Part shown: positions 35,601 to 46,370 of the stretch, one piece after another
How positions within the stretch are numbered: the first letter of the stretch is position 1
Layout of the letters: every line of letters begins with the position of its first letter
NCBI RefSeq assembly: GCF_000275845.1
Contig: NW_006766894.1
Span: forward strand, 365,256 to 429,255
Length of the DNA: 64,000 nt
Direction: 5' to 3'
Source: Dichomitus squalens LYAD-421 SS1
Taxonomy: Eukaryota > Basidiomycota > Agaricomycetes > Polyporales > Polyporaceae
The notes under the pieces: generated by a model
Seen by the model: the letters and a program-made list of their open reading frames with translations, nothing else
Database searches by the model: none
What the model was told of the DNA's origin: nothing
Translations under genes and position numbers: made by a program

Positions 35601-37005
35601 CATTATCAGAAACCAAACACTACAACGCCATCAACCCGACGTAGTGGAATCGTGGTATGAAATGCAACGAAACATACCTCTGGACACAGCGTTCTGCGGA
35701 ACTTCTGCACGGCTCGGTGGCGAGGGCTAGCCCTGAAGGGTATGGTCCGGCGATGAGCGCCGCGAGCATATCCTGAGCATGGGACGCGCCCTAGGCATTG
35801 AATCATTGCGAGGACAGCCCTCGATCACGACGGATTCGATGGGATTAACTGGAGATGAGTAGAGAAGCCGTACCTGGAGTCAATCATCTAGGATACCGGC
35901 AAGTTGAAGGAACGCACCTGTGAGTCAATCTGGCTCGCGTTGTTCTCCGGGAGGACGCACGAGTGTGCGTGGTCCCGCGAAATCAAAGCTTTTCCAGAAC
36001 ATTCGTGACTTTGGCTCAAGGCCACTGAGCTCGACGCGGTGTGGGTGGAACGAACGCCTCCCCGACGAATCATCGAGACGAGCACGTTCCACCGAGTCGT
36101 CGCTTCTCATGTGGCGCAGTGTTGTTCTCAGAAGCATGGCCAGATACATACATACATACCCACACGTTCGGCCACACTCCTCGGTCAGGTGGGAGAGGTG
36201 GAAAAGGCAAACGTACCGTCATCAGACGAAACCGTCTACACGCACCGAATTGGGCGGTTCATCAAAACGCTAGTGCAGGCGATCCAACCCACGCGTATGG
36301 CATCAAGCATTGTCAACGAGACTACAAACGTGAGATTTACGAAGAAGGCAAGAGGGAAAAAACAAGGACATGCGAGGTTCGAGGATAGCGCGAGTCGGTG
36401 ATAGCGAGCCAAGGGTAAGTACAAGGACAAGGACGTCCGCCAGAAGCCAAGTCGCGATGGCTACAGAGAAAATCCACAGTGCTGCTCATTTTGCGGACGG
36501 GGAGGTGCAGCGTCGCTGATGGGGCATAGAGTTGGATCTTGGTCAAGATCCCAGGGAAGCCTTGAAGGGCTCGCCAGCCGACAAACATACCCTTTTGGAG
36601 GCAGCGCCTAAGCGCCACGTGTGCGGTGATGCCTGAACGAACACAAACGACTCGCCAGATTTGTCTGTTCTCTTATTCCTGGCCTCCATGTGCGCAGACT
36701 CTGCACGAACGTCGCCTTATTCTCCAACGGGCACTCTGAAAAGTGAGCGAAGTATAAGAGTCTTTCGCAATGGGATCGACGTCGCAACGCACAACAACAA
36801 CGCCTCGCGCGCCGAGTATCATCGCATCGCGCCTCTCCATTCTCCAGACCGCCGCCTCACGCGCATCTCGTGTCGATCACCTCCTCGCGCCCACCGACAT
36901 ACACTATTGTCCGCCCGGCGAGTCCGACTATACCGGTCCTAGTAGCTTCCGCCTATAATTCACTCCTCTCGCCTTAACGTTCCTATCCCAAGAGCCCCCT
37001 TCGAC
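32669..37005. other. 4.3-kb stretch without a supported gene
   Basis: Frames of 60-160 codons occur on both strands (for example 33446-33907 minus and 35097-35570 minus), but none shows a domain or joins across introns. A short cata-repeat lies near 36145-36160. The last 250 bp, including a TATA-like tataag near 36750 and C/T-rich runs, probably form the leader and promoter of the Clp1-like gene; a 62-codon frame at 36770-36958 lies in it. Confidence 0.4.
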
Positions 37006-38026
37006 ATGTTCCACGTCGCTTCTCGCCATGCTGCTCCCGAGGCCCTCAACCTCTCCTCCGCACAGTACTCTTACCCCGTAGAACACAAGCTCAACATCCC
37101 GCGCCGCCTCGCGCGACCCAGCTTCACCGAGCCCGCTCGTGACGCCGTCGCGCGTCTCGACCCGGGTCTCGCGAGCGTTCCACTCGAATACATTAAAAAG
37201 ATGCTTGCTGGCAACGCTAATGAGTACGCAATTCCGTGACGCTATCCCTGCGACGTTTGGAGGCTAATTGTGATTTCGCAACAGGACGCTTACCGCTCTG
37301 TCCCTCCTGACGATCCCCAGCTCGCTCCCGTGCGCGCACCTACCGCCTTCAATCGATGCGCCCATCCGGCCGTCTTCGAACACGCCCGACGCGTCTGCCT
37401 TCCCGACGCACGTCTTTGCCATCCTTTCCTCCCGCTCGTCTGCGACCACCCCGACCATGGCGACGTTCGCGGACAGGTCCTCCCTTTCGCCCTCCACGAC
37501 CGTGCCCCTCTTCCCCGCCTCGGCCCTCGTCATGGCCGTGCACTGCTCTCTGCTCCCTCCGCTCCCGCAAACGCACCGCAGCGCTGGCCGCCGCGCAGCT
37601 CTCACCCTCCCGATCGTCCCTCTGACCGTCCCCAGCCCGGAGACGTACGCCCTCTTGCACGCATATCTGCACACGATGCGTCCCGACACGCTCCTCGCAT
37701 CCCTCCTGCCCTCGCTCGCATCCTCGCTCCCGCAGGTCTCCGTCTCGAGCAGCTCCATGGGCTCGAACAAGCTCGTCTACGTCGCGCAGTTCTCGTCCGA
37801 CCGCCTCGTCCGTCTTGCGTCCGCGCTCGCGGGCGCGGCCTTCCAGCGTGGGGGCTCGACGCAAGCGGCGCTCAGCGGGCTGATGGCTCACATCAAGGTC
37901 ATCAACGGCCTGTGGCAAAACGTCTGCGCGCTGGGCGTGTTTGACGCCGAGTTGTGGGGCGTTATGGATCTCGCGTGGGATGTCGTCCTCGCGGCGATGA
38001 CCAAGGTCATGGAGAACAAGGCGTGA
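37006..38026 (+). CDS. Clp1-like (clampless) sexual development protein
   Basis: Clp1 of Coprinopsis and Ustilago is needed for clamp-cell formation and dikaryon growth downstream of mating-type homeodomain proteins. Two exons (37006-37223 and 37285-38026) give 960 nt and 319 residues. The N-terminus has MFHVASRHAAPEALN and SFTEPARDAVARLDPGLASV, followed by PLEYIKKMLAG. After the intron the product has a Pro/Ser-rich linker and the conserved core: ALVMAVHCSLLPPLP, VPLTVPSPETYALLHAYLHT, and the C-terminal block GLMAHIKVINGLWQNVCALG followed by VFDAELWGVMDLAWDVVLAA. These blocks are those I associate with basidiomycete Clp1 homologues. Mushroom genomes often carry several paralogues, so orthology to the developmental gene itself is not shown. 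No domain of known biochemical function is present. Confidence 0.8.
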
Positions 38027-38917
38027 GCTCGAGGAGCCTGGTCGCAGGTGCGACGGCGTCAGGGGCGCAGCGCACTCCGGCTTGTATACGCACTTGGTGC
38101 CTGTTTGCCTCGGATTGCAACAGACATCACCGTGTCGACGAAGGACGACAAAAGAAGAGGCAAAGAAGGTGGCTCCGCCCTTACATTTCAGGACTCACAT
38201 TCGCTTGGCTTCTTCCAGCATCCCGCCCCATTGTTTGTTCTCCTTGCCATTATCCCTAATTTTGCGCCATCTTCTCATCTCCGCGCCTCCCGTGGCTCTT
38301 GCGGTCCGGACTTCGTATATTCGCGTAATCACCCCACTCACCCTTAATATCTGCTATCGTTCCTAGTACACTGCATTCATCTCCCTCGCTTCTTGCATTC
38401 TTGGCAACCCTACATACCTCCCATACGTGTCTCGGCCTCTCCAATTGCATACCCCAGCGTGTATTACTACTTCGTGTTCTCGGTATCCCCACTGTATCCC
38501 TACCGTTTCGCTCGTCTTGGATGTTACTGTGCGTTGTATTGGGCCATAAAACGGATACTAAATGTCATACATTGTCTTCGTGAGATGGTATTCTCGAATC
38601 AGGCCGAGAACGCAAGGAGCAACTTTCCTACAAGCATCACGACGTCTCGCGCGGACGCGACTATCGACCTGCAACACATCAATTTTGTCAGTACCAATCC
38701 GACGCAAGTGTTATACATACATGTTTGCTATCGTCGCGCACTCTATCCGGGTGGTGCCAAATGTAGTCGAGACCATTCTTGAGGTTTGGCATTCCCGAAG
38801 CTAGTGTCCCATGCAGAGCCGCTGAGAGGAACGCGCATGTCAGCAAAGTGACCATTCACCATCCGCCCTTCGGACCACACGATCTCGCCTCAGAACCCGC
38901 CCCCGCAGGCGTTGTCC
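38027..38917. other. Spacer between Clp1-like gene and MAPKK relic
   Basis: C/T-rich sequence after the stop is probably 3' untranslated region. The short frames at 38393-38804 give no recognisable product. Confidence 0.4.
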
Positions 38918-39106
38918 ATGGACAACCTGCGGCAGACAGTCGAGGAATTTGACCAGTGGTCTGATGATACACTCGAGGAGTTGGCCCGACTGGGCAAGGG
39001 CGTGTGCGGCGCGGTGTACAAGGTGCGCGACCGCCGGATGAACGTGGTGATGGCGCGCAAGGCGATCACGACTCTTGAGGCCCTGACAAAAGAGCTGCTG
39101 CGTGAG
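38918..39106 (+). pseudogene. MAP kinase kinase relic, N-lobe part
   Basis: The plus strand reads MDNLRQTVEEFDQWSDDTLE, then LARLGKGVCGAVYKVRDRR and VVMARKAITTLEALTKELLR. This is the start of a Ste7/Mkk-type MAP kinase kinase: glycine-rich loop G-K-G-x-x-G-x-V and the ATP lysine in the ARKAITT strand. The similarity stops at LLRE (39106), exactly where the inverted second part begins. No catalytic loop or activation segment follows on this strand, so it is a fragment. Confidence 0.75.
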
Positions 39107-39111
39107 GACGT

Positions 39112-39235
39112 GCATTTCCCGAGGGACTCGAGCGAGCCGCCCTCCCAGTACTCCATGAGCACCTTGAACTTGCTGCTGCTCGGACTGGTGTACGCGCCGC
39201 AGAAGTACACAATGTTAGCGTGCTTTGGTGAAGCG
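39112..39235 (-). pseudogene. MAP kinase kinase relic, inverted next part
   Basis: Read on the minus strand this piece gives HANIVYFCGAYTSPSSSKFK, then VLMEYWEGGSLESLGK. In MAPKKs this block (HPNIV...YGAY...SPSSS...MEY.EGGSLE..GK) directly follows the N-lobe piece found at 38918-39106. It is therefore the next part of the same kinase, but in the opposite direction. It ends at 39112-39114, a few bases from the end of the plus-strand piece. Confidence 0.75.
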
Positions 39236-40035
39236 CGAAAGTCGTGGAGGTAGGGAGGGTACAGAGGACGCCGATGTCAACGCAGGACACCTGAACAGAG
39301 ACGATTACACGTACACCGGCATGCCCTAGCCCTCATTGCCCGGGAAATATGGAACCTGACGGACGGAGAAGGCTGCGTTGGCCTGTATGAACAGGCGGTA
39401 CAGCGGTGCGATGCCGCGTGCAGACTTGTCGTGATTGCTGATGAGCTTACTCGATCTAGTGAGTGTGCGTATAATCAGAGTGTCATGTTTACGAGCCACA
39501 AAACACTTACTTCACTGCGGGCCTCGGCCGCGGTGGCGAATATTGTCCCGCGCAAAGGTGCACGAGGGACCAATTTGGCCTGGACTGATCTGCGGTAGTT
39601 GTGTTATTCTGTGGCATGCCGGTGATGGAAGAGTCGAGGAAAAGAGGTACGGGTGACCTGCACGTCCCCCAGGGCTTTTGAGACAAAATACGATGCCATT
39701 CACCGCGTTTTACACCCTCCTGGTACAGGGGCGAGTGCTTGCAAATAAGTGTGTATTCGCAGAGTGGTCGGAGTAGTAGCTGATGAGAAAGTTGCGCTCT
39801 GACCAAATCATGATACCTGTAAATAGATAGCTTTGGGTTAAAAGGTTGGGGTTGAACTAGATCATCTAATTAAGATGTTGATAGCTCTCCGGGTTGAGGT
39901 TCGAGTAGATGCGCCCCTCTAGGGGTCATATAGGTCTCGTGTTTGAGGCTTGAACATATGATTGGCTCGAGGCTTGATATATATTACATGGTCTTGTCTA
40001 CTACAGATGTAAGCTCACGAGCCAGTCTTGTATGG
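39236..40035. other. Rearranged spacer with possible LTR-like remnant
   Basis: No gene is supported. A piece at about 39876-40005 begins TGTTG, ends CTACTACA and contains an A/T-rich tatatatta run, which resembles the ends of a long terminal repeat, but no target-site duplication is visible. A short frame on the minus strand near 39360-39450 (NHDKSARGIAPLYRLF) looks coding-like but unplaced. Confidence 0.35.
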
Positions 40036-40461
40036 AATAATATAGAAGGTTATGGGTATTATGGGCTATATCGGGTACAAACAGCGCCAAAGAACGCGCT
40101 CGCGGGCCAGCACGCCACCGCGCATCGCGTTGCGCGCACTCAGCCGCCCACCGCTCGCCACCGCCTGGATCTCATCAACATGGACGTCTGCCCTGCATAT
40201 ATTAGCGACCCACGCATCAGAAGCAGCTGGTCGGAATACCCTCTATATGTGAGGCAAGCACTTTTGGGAAATATCAGCACCAACGAAGGCGGCACGGCGG
40301 GGACTAGCGCTCACCAGGCGGCTACCCCACAGGCGATCCAGACAGGCATGCCTTCGCCGCAAGGGCAGCCATTTTTTGCACAGCGCAGTGTCCGTGATGG
40401 ACCAAGGGCAGGGGGGGAAGAAGAAAGAGGTCGAACGCGGTGAGCTATATGAATGTTTGTG
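40036..40461 (+). repeat. 426-bp direct repeat, copy 1
   Basis: The sequence from aataatatagaagg to gaatgtttgtg is identical to 40771-41196, an offset of exactly 735 bp. It directly abuts the run of Ns. No domain is recognised in it. Confidence 0.95.
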
Positions 40462-40770
40462 NNNNNNNNNNNNNNNNNNNNNNNNNNNNNNNNNNNNNNN
40501 NNNNNNNNNNNNNNNNNNNNNNNNNNNNNNNNNNNNNNNNNNNNNNNNNNNNNNNNNNNNNNNNNNNNNNNNNNNNNNNNNNNNNNNNNNNNNNNNNNNN
40601 NNNNNNNNNNNNNNNNNNNNNNNNNNNNNNNNNNNNNNNNNNNNNNNNNNNNNNNNNNNNNNNNNNNNNNNNNNNNNNNNNNNNNNNNNNNNNNNNNNNN
40701 NNNNNNNNNNNNNNNNNNNNNNNNNNNNNNNNNNNNNNNNNNNNNNNNNNNNNNNNNNNNNNNNNNNNNN
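40462..40770. other. Assembly gap (309 Ns)
   Basis: All bases are unknown. The gap sits exactly between two identical 426-bp sequences, so its content and size are not trustworthy. Confidence 0.99.
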
Positions 40771-41196
40771 AATAATATAGAAGGTTATGGGTATTATGGG
40801 CTATATCGGGTACAAACAGCGCCAAAGAACGCGCTCGCGGGCCAGCACGCCACCGCGCATCGCGTTGCGCGCACTCAGCCGCCCACCGCTCGCCACCGCC
40901 TGGATCTCATCAACATGGACGTCTGCCCTGCATATATTAGCGACCCACGCATCAGAAGCAGCTGGTCGGAATACCCTCTATATGTGAGGCAAGCACTTTT
41001 GGGAAATATCAGCACCAACGAAGGCGGCACGGCGGGGACTAGCGCTCACCAGGCGGCTACCCCACAGGCGATCCAGACAGGCATGCCTTCGCCGCAAGGG
41101 CAGCCATTTTTTGCACAGCGCAGTGTCCGTGATGGACCAAGGGCAGGGGGGGAAGAAGAAAGAGGTCGAACGCGGTGAGCTATATGAATGTTTGTG
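40771..41196 (+). repeat. 426-bp direct repeat, copy 2
   Basis: Identical to 40036-40461. Beyond 41196 the sequence continues with A/T-rich DNA into the P450 relic; the first copy cannot be compared there because it ends at the gap. Confidence 0.95.
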
Positions 41197-41401
41197 ATGC
41201 ATATATGTGCCCACCGGTTTGTATATAGTGTTCAAGGCCCGCAGACGTCCTCTAGCCCGCGGCGCGACAGCCGCGATACCCCACGGACACCAGAAAAATC
41301 TCCGTTAGTTTAAGAGAAAAATTAAGACAATGTTTCGACGCATATACTCACCCGATATGCAGTTCCGATGGTCCACGGCGTCGACGTCTATCGCAGAGTG
41401 G

Positions 41402-42636
41402 ACAATATATACCTGTATCAAGCTCGAACAACCCAATGCCAGGCGTATGACGAACATCTCAGATACAATGATGCGCCGATCGCAATAAATCATCGACGGG
41501 AAGAAGGATGCATTGAGGAAAGGCGACGAGGCCCTAGCTCATCAGGTAGGAGAAGGAAAGGACATCATGAGCATTCTGCGTGAGTGCCCGGACCGTCGTT
41601 AGGCCCCTTGTAGATCTCCCAACCTGAGAAATTATCCCTATCCAGTTAAGGCCAATATGACTGCAATGGATACGGAGAAGCTCACTGACGAAGAGGTTAT
41701 AGCCCAGATGTCGTGAGTGCCTATCATGTACCAATGTCTTCCTTACGGTTCCAACGCAATTACACCAGGGTCCTCATGCTCGCGGGCATGGACACTACGT
41801 CTAATGCCCTTTCGCGCACCCTCGAACTCCTCGCGCAGAATCCGGATACGCAGACTAAGCTTCGCTCGGAGATTCTCGACGCCCGAAACGGAGAGTCTAC
41901 GATCGACTACGACGATCTAGTCAAGCTTCCGTACCTGGATGCAGTGTGCCGCGAGACTCTGCACCTATACGCTCCTGTCGGCCGCCTCGTTTGCCAGTAC
42001 GTTGTTGACTCGGGGTGTTGGCTCTCGTCACCTTGGTTCCGACATACTGACAAATGTCATGGTCACTAGCGCGGCGAAGGACGTGATGCTTCCACTGTTC
42101 AAACCTGTACGTGACAAGAACGGCCGCATGTTGGATGCGGTGCCGGTACCCAAAGGCACAGCTATCATCCTCGATCTTCAGGGTAGCAACTACAACAAGG
42201 AGCTATGGAGCGAGGATGCGCATGAGTGGAGGCCGGAGCGCTGGCTGAGCCCTTTGCCTGCGGCTCTGGACGAAGCCCGTCTTCCCGCGGTGTATTCGAA
42301 CATGTGAGCCTTCACCCCTTCCTGACCGGATGTACACCGGCCGACGTCGCGTCCGGTAGCATGTCTTTCTCTGGGGGCTCAAGATCGTGCATCGGCTTCA
42401 AGTTCTCGCAGCTAGAGATGAGTACGTGTAGTGCCTCCCCCGAAAGCCGATCGTGACCAACTGACGCCCCCGCGCTTTCTGTGCCACCAGAGGTTGTCCT
42501 GTCCGCCCTCCTTGCCGCATTCGAGTTTGAATTGACGGACAAGGAGATCGTGTGGAATTCCGCCGCCGTATCCTTCCCAACCATGGGCCTCCAGAGCGAG
42601 AAGCCGGAAATGCTCCTTAAAGTCAGAGCCGTGTAG
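41402..42636 (+). pseudogene. Cytochrome P450, 5'-truncated and mutated
   Basis: This is the C-terminal half of a heme monooxygenase of the type expanded in wood-decay fungi. Visible parts: KLEQPNARRMTNISD, GEGKDIMSIL, the I-helix oxygen-binding motif in LMLAGMDTTSNALSR, the K-helix, the PERW region (HEWRPERW), and the heme loop FSGGSRSCIGFKFSQLE with its Cys ligand. The end TAG is at 42634-42636. Introns between these parts are still well formed. Three defects are seen: the N-terminal half, with the membrane anchor, is missing; an in-frame TAA occurs at 41486-41488; and the K-helix ExxR reads E-T-L-H, with CAC at 41962-41964 where CGC is expected. The lost half would lie where the duplicated repeat and the gap are, so insertion or misassembly may have removed it. 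Confidence 0.85.
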
Positions 42637-44951
42637 GTCCGGGTAGGACTCTAGGAGTACAGCTTAACCCTGCAACCACGTTTTTCCTTGCGTGAGGGAA
42701 AGTCCTGCGCGATGGGCGAGGGGAACAGTACTTAAAAGGCACAGCGGGTGTCAGAACTCGTTCGAGTGGAATGAGATGGCGTGTCTGCCACGGGCCGCAC
42801 TCCAGTGTCGACATCGACAGTACAAAACTGCGAGACCTCCTCTGCTGCAGTCGATCATCCTGGGACTGTTCGGCAACTCAGGCTCAGCAGAAGACGAGAG
42901 CGTGAACCTCGCCGAGTGCGAGCGAGCGGGGTTCTGTTACATTGAGGAGAGCATGCAGCGTGAGGGCCGGAATAATCCACCACCTCGAACAGGAATCAAT
43001 GTTTGCCTCACCAGTTCAGCCGAAGACAGACGTACTGCTAGTTGCTGCGGGCCCAGCAACGATGTGCCACGGTTCATGGCTGGGATTGGTGCTATCACTT
43101 CACACTCACATCTACCACCGCCAGCCGCTCATCAGGGGGGGACGGGGCATTCTTGAGCAGTCTCGCAAATACAGTAGGAGACGGGCTCGATGGCCTTGAG
43201 CTATGTACACGCCTAAGAAAGGCGTTAAGAGGTCGTCCGACGAGGGTGATGCTTATTAGCGAAAGGAGCCGGAGGAAAGAGGAAGTAGAACACAGACGAC
43301 GCCGTCCGGAGGGACAAGACTGGCATTGGCGTCAGAAATTAAGTTGGGCACGACGGGTCGCAGGGCGTGCTCTATTTCCGTTGTATGAGACGGCGTAGAG
43401 AGGAATCAGAAATCGAAGGGCAGGCTATCATCCTGTCGCGACGCAGGAGGGTCAGGGGCAGTGGCCGTCACCTGTCTAGCCCTATGCTGCGGATGCTTGT
43501 AATGAACGCGGACGCTCAGGGTAGGTGACCTGACAAAGGAGGGTCCGGCATTCATCTGGAGCGAGAGAAGCCCTTGTGGACGTGGACGCCCGTATGGCGT
43601 ATGATGACATTTGATAGTTGTCATCCCTGGAGAGCTCTGGGCCTTGTAATTAACATTCACAGCAGCGAAGGGGAACCCGGTGAAAGGGAAGACAGATTCT
43701 ATTTAGACGAGCAGAAGACAAGCTGAGAGTTCCTCAGATCCCAGGGTGCATGCACCCTAGGGCCTAGACCCCATGGCTCAAGACTTACAGTTGAAGCGGT
43801 ATCGACCACAAGGTCGATGGCCGAGGGTTGTGTGGAGGAAAGCTTGTCGGCAACGGAGGACTTCGTCGCGGTCAGCGGCATTGCCTTGGACGATAATTCT
43901 GAGCGCCGAGTTATCGCTCAGCCTGTTCAATGACTCACCTAAAGTGCCGCGAGCCTCCGTCTCCCATGACTAGCTCCCTCGTCTTCTGCATTCCTCGTAC
44001 ACGTTCGTCGCTCTTATCTACCTATTTCCCTGGTAGGCCAGACCATGGGACCTCGCTTGCGCCTCAGACAAAGCCCGATTCGTAAGCCAGGACAGCTTCG
44101 GGAATGGTTCTGAGGCGTTTAAGTTCAACGTCGTAGATACGAATGGAGAGGGAACGTACCTGCGCGCCCAGGCGTCATTGTCAAGCACACTCAGCAGACC
44201 TTCTAAGCTCGGCACTACTAGGCCTATTTTGCGCCCGCCTGCTCTCAGCCGCTATCTGTGGAGGCGGGCTTCGCCCCACGTTTGTTGTAGGGCGTTAGAG
44301 GCGGCCTTCGACACTGCACGAAGCTTGAGGCATGTGGCGCGGGGCCGTGGCTTAGCGCTGACATTTGAGCATGTCCTGAATACCGCGCGGATTTCGCGAG
44401 AGGGCACACGACACTTGCTTGGGAGGCCGCTGTGCATGGCGGGAAGTCGGGCACGGCGCGAGCTGGCAACTGCTCGGGAGGAAGTCACCGTCGGATCAGT
44501 CGACATCCAGCATGCTAACACATCGATGGTGCGAAGATGATGCATGATTTCGTGCAGTCATCCTTGCAGACGAGATAGGCCAGAGGGGCGATGGTGGTGG
44601 CGGAGTAGGACAGGTTGCGAGCGACGCTACCTTCCGATTGCGGCAGGCTGCTACACGTGCATGCGGGGGCGGCCAATCAGGAGGCGCAGGGATGGTCGTG
44701 CGACGCGCACGTTTCTGAGGCACACGACCGCACACGACCATTTGTCGAGACCGTTGTCGTTCGCAGGGGCAGATCTCGGCGGATGCGCGCGATGGCCTCC
44801 TTCCGAGCCCCGAGAGGGTCCCCGTCCAAGCGGCCGATGATTAGACTTATATATTGCGACTAGGGTGCCGCGCCCGTTTGCTCGTGTGCCCCGCTTCTTC
44901 TCGTCCCGCTCCCTCCCAGCTCTGTGTCCCTGGGAGCGACATCGCAAGACC
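42637..44951. other. 2.3-kb stretch with a possible decayed gene
   Basis: Plus-strand frames at 42692-43398 show no domain. On the minus strand at about 44090-44240 a frame reads KIGLVVPSLEGLLSVL, DNDAWAR and, after an apparent intron, TIPEAVLAYESGFV before a stop; it looks like protein-coding sequence but I cannot place it. A TATA-like ttatatattg lies near 44848, about 100 bp before the bHLH start. Confidence 0.35.
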
Positions 44952-46370
44952 ATGTCGTCTGCACCGAAGGAAACCCCGTTAGTATACGCCGCAAGTTGCA
45001 ACCCCCCGCGCCGCGCGAAGCGTCAGCGCACGGGGTCGCTCGTCGGTGGAGAGGGACAGTCGCAAGCTGCTGCTGCTTCTCCGACCTCCAGCGTTGCCCC
45101 TTTTCAACAACGCCGTGCGCCTGCACGTCCACCTATTTTGCCCAAGCAGCCCGCGACTGGCCGCGGCTACGCTGACCCAGCGTCGCCTAACTTGGACTCG
45201 GGGTCCGACGAAGAAGACGACTACGACCCAGGCCGAGACGCCGCACCCGCCCCCAAACGTCGCGGTCGCAAGCCAGGAACCATGTCTCGCTCTGCCCGCG
45301 AGTCGCTCCGGAAGCTAAACCACTCGCGGATCGAGAAAGCCCGTCGCACCAAGATCAACGAGACGCTCGCTACCCTGAGCACGTTCGTCAACGAGCGTGG
45401 CCGAGTCCTCGCTTCTCAGAGGCCTGAAGCGGTTGTCGAAGTCCCTGCGGAGGAAAACGGGAAGAAGGCCAAGGGTAAGACTGAGGAGAAAGAGTTCAAG
45501 CTGGACGTACTTGTGAAGACGGTCGAGTACATGCAAGACCTCGTTGCCCGCGTACAGGCGCTCGAAGCGAGGATGTGCTCGCAGTGTCGCACTCGAGGCG
45601 ATAATCGCGAGGACACATCCTTGCCCCCATCCCCGAAACGTAAGCGCGCTGACGAGGATGAGGCGATGGTAGACGTGTCCCCACATCTCACCAGGCGCTC
45701 TTACCAGAGGCACGAGGAGGAAGATTCGTACACCGGCGACGACGAACACGGGCTTGGCGCCGCCGAGGAAGAGCAGCCTTCGCCGATGCCTTTCGCTGTT
45801 CCCAACGCGGCGGCTGCTGAGTCAAATGCCTCGCCACGCCTTCCTCCGATCTCCTCGTGGCTGTCTCACCCGTACGACCCGAGCACCCTCATCTCGAAGT
45901 CGTCCAACGCCGTGCCTGCGCGGTCGCCTGCGAACGCCCAGCTGCCCTCGCCCCCACCCTCGGGTCGCTTCCTGCCTGCAATCACCCTCGCGAACATGCC
46001 TTCGCTCGCCCTCCCTGCCCCCGCGCATCCGTTCCCTCCGCAGCAGCAGGCAAGTGGGAGCTCGACGACCGCTCGGCAGCAGCACCGGAAGTCTGTCTCG
46101 GCCTCGCCCACGGTGTCCCCCACTTGGACGCCCGAGGACGAGACCGCCGCGTCACTGCTCTTGCAGATGAGCGTGAAGCCGCGTTCGTCCTCGATCAGTT
46201 CGACGTCCGGTGGGGGCTCGTCAGTCTCGTCGCTCCCCAGGAGCGCGATGATGCCCATGACCCCGAGGGAGGAAGTGCCGATGGCGAAAGACCGCGCGTT
46301 CCCTGCTGCTCAGCAGCAGAGGTCGATGGAAGTCGTTACGCCTGGGTCGCTGCTCGGTATGAGGGACTGA
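44952..46370 (+). CDS. bHLH transcription factor with AT-hook
   Basis: A single exon encodes 472 residues. An AT-hook-like KRRGRKPG lies at about residue 102 and may bind A/T-rich DNA. The bHLH domain follows: basic region LNHSRIEKARRTKIN with the His-Glu-Arg triad that reads E-boxes, helix 1 NETLATLSTFVNE, a loop of about 35 residues that is longer than usual and Lys/Glu-rich (ENGKKAKGKTEEKE), then helix 2 FKLDVLVKTVEYMQDLVARV. The rest is disordered: acidic, then Ser/Pro-rich, with a poly-Gln piece. The frame is open back to 44865, but the Met at 44952 (MSSAPKETP) is the better start and sits after the TATA-like element. Fungal relatives act in development or lipid and phosphate control; the target here is unknown. 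Confidence 0.85.
   Translation: MSSAPKETPLVYAASCNPPRRAKRQRTGSLVGGEGQSQAAAASPTSSVAPFQQRRAPARPPILPKQPATGRGYADPASPNLDSGSDEEDDYDPGRDAAPAPKRRGRKPGTMSRSARESLRKLNHSRIEKARRTKINETLATLSTFVNERGRVLASQRPEAVVEVPAEENGKKAKGKTEEKEFKLDVLVKTVEYMQDLVARVQALEARMCSQCRTRGDNREDTSLPPSPKRKRADEDEAMVDVSPHLTRRSYQRHEEEDSYTGDDEHGLGAAEEEQPSPMPFAVPNAAAAESNASPRLPPISSWLSHPYDPSTLISKSSNAVPARSPANAQLPSPPPSGRFLPAITLANMPSLALPAPAHPFPPQQQASGSSTTARQQHRKSVSASPTVSPTWTPEDETAASLLLQMSVKPRSSSISSTSGGGSSVSSLPRSAMMPMTPREEVPMAKDRAFPAAQQQRSMEVVTPGSLLGMRD

Noticed and set aside
39876..40005. Solo LTR of a retrotransposon
   Set aside because: It starts TG and ends CA with A/T-rich middle, but there is no target-site duplication and no second copy in the window. 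Only mentioned as a possible remnant.
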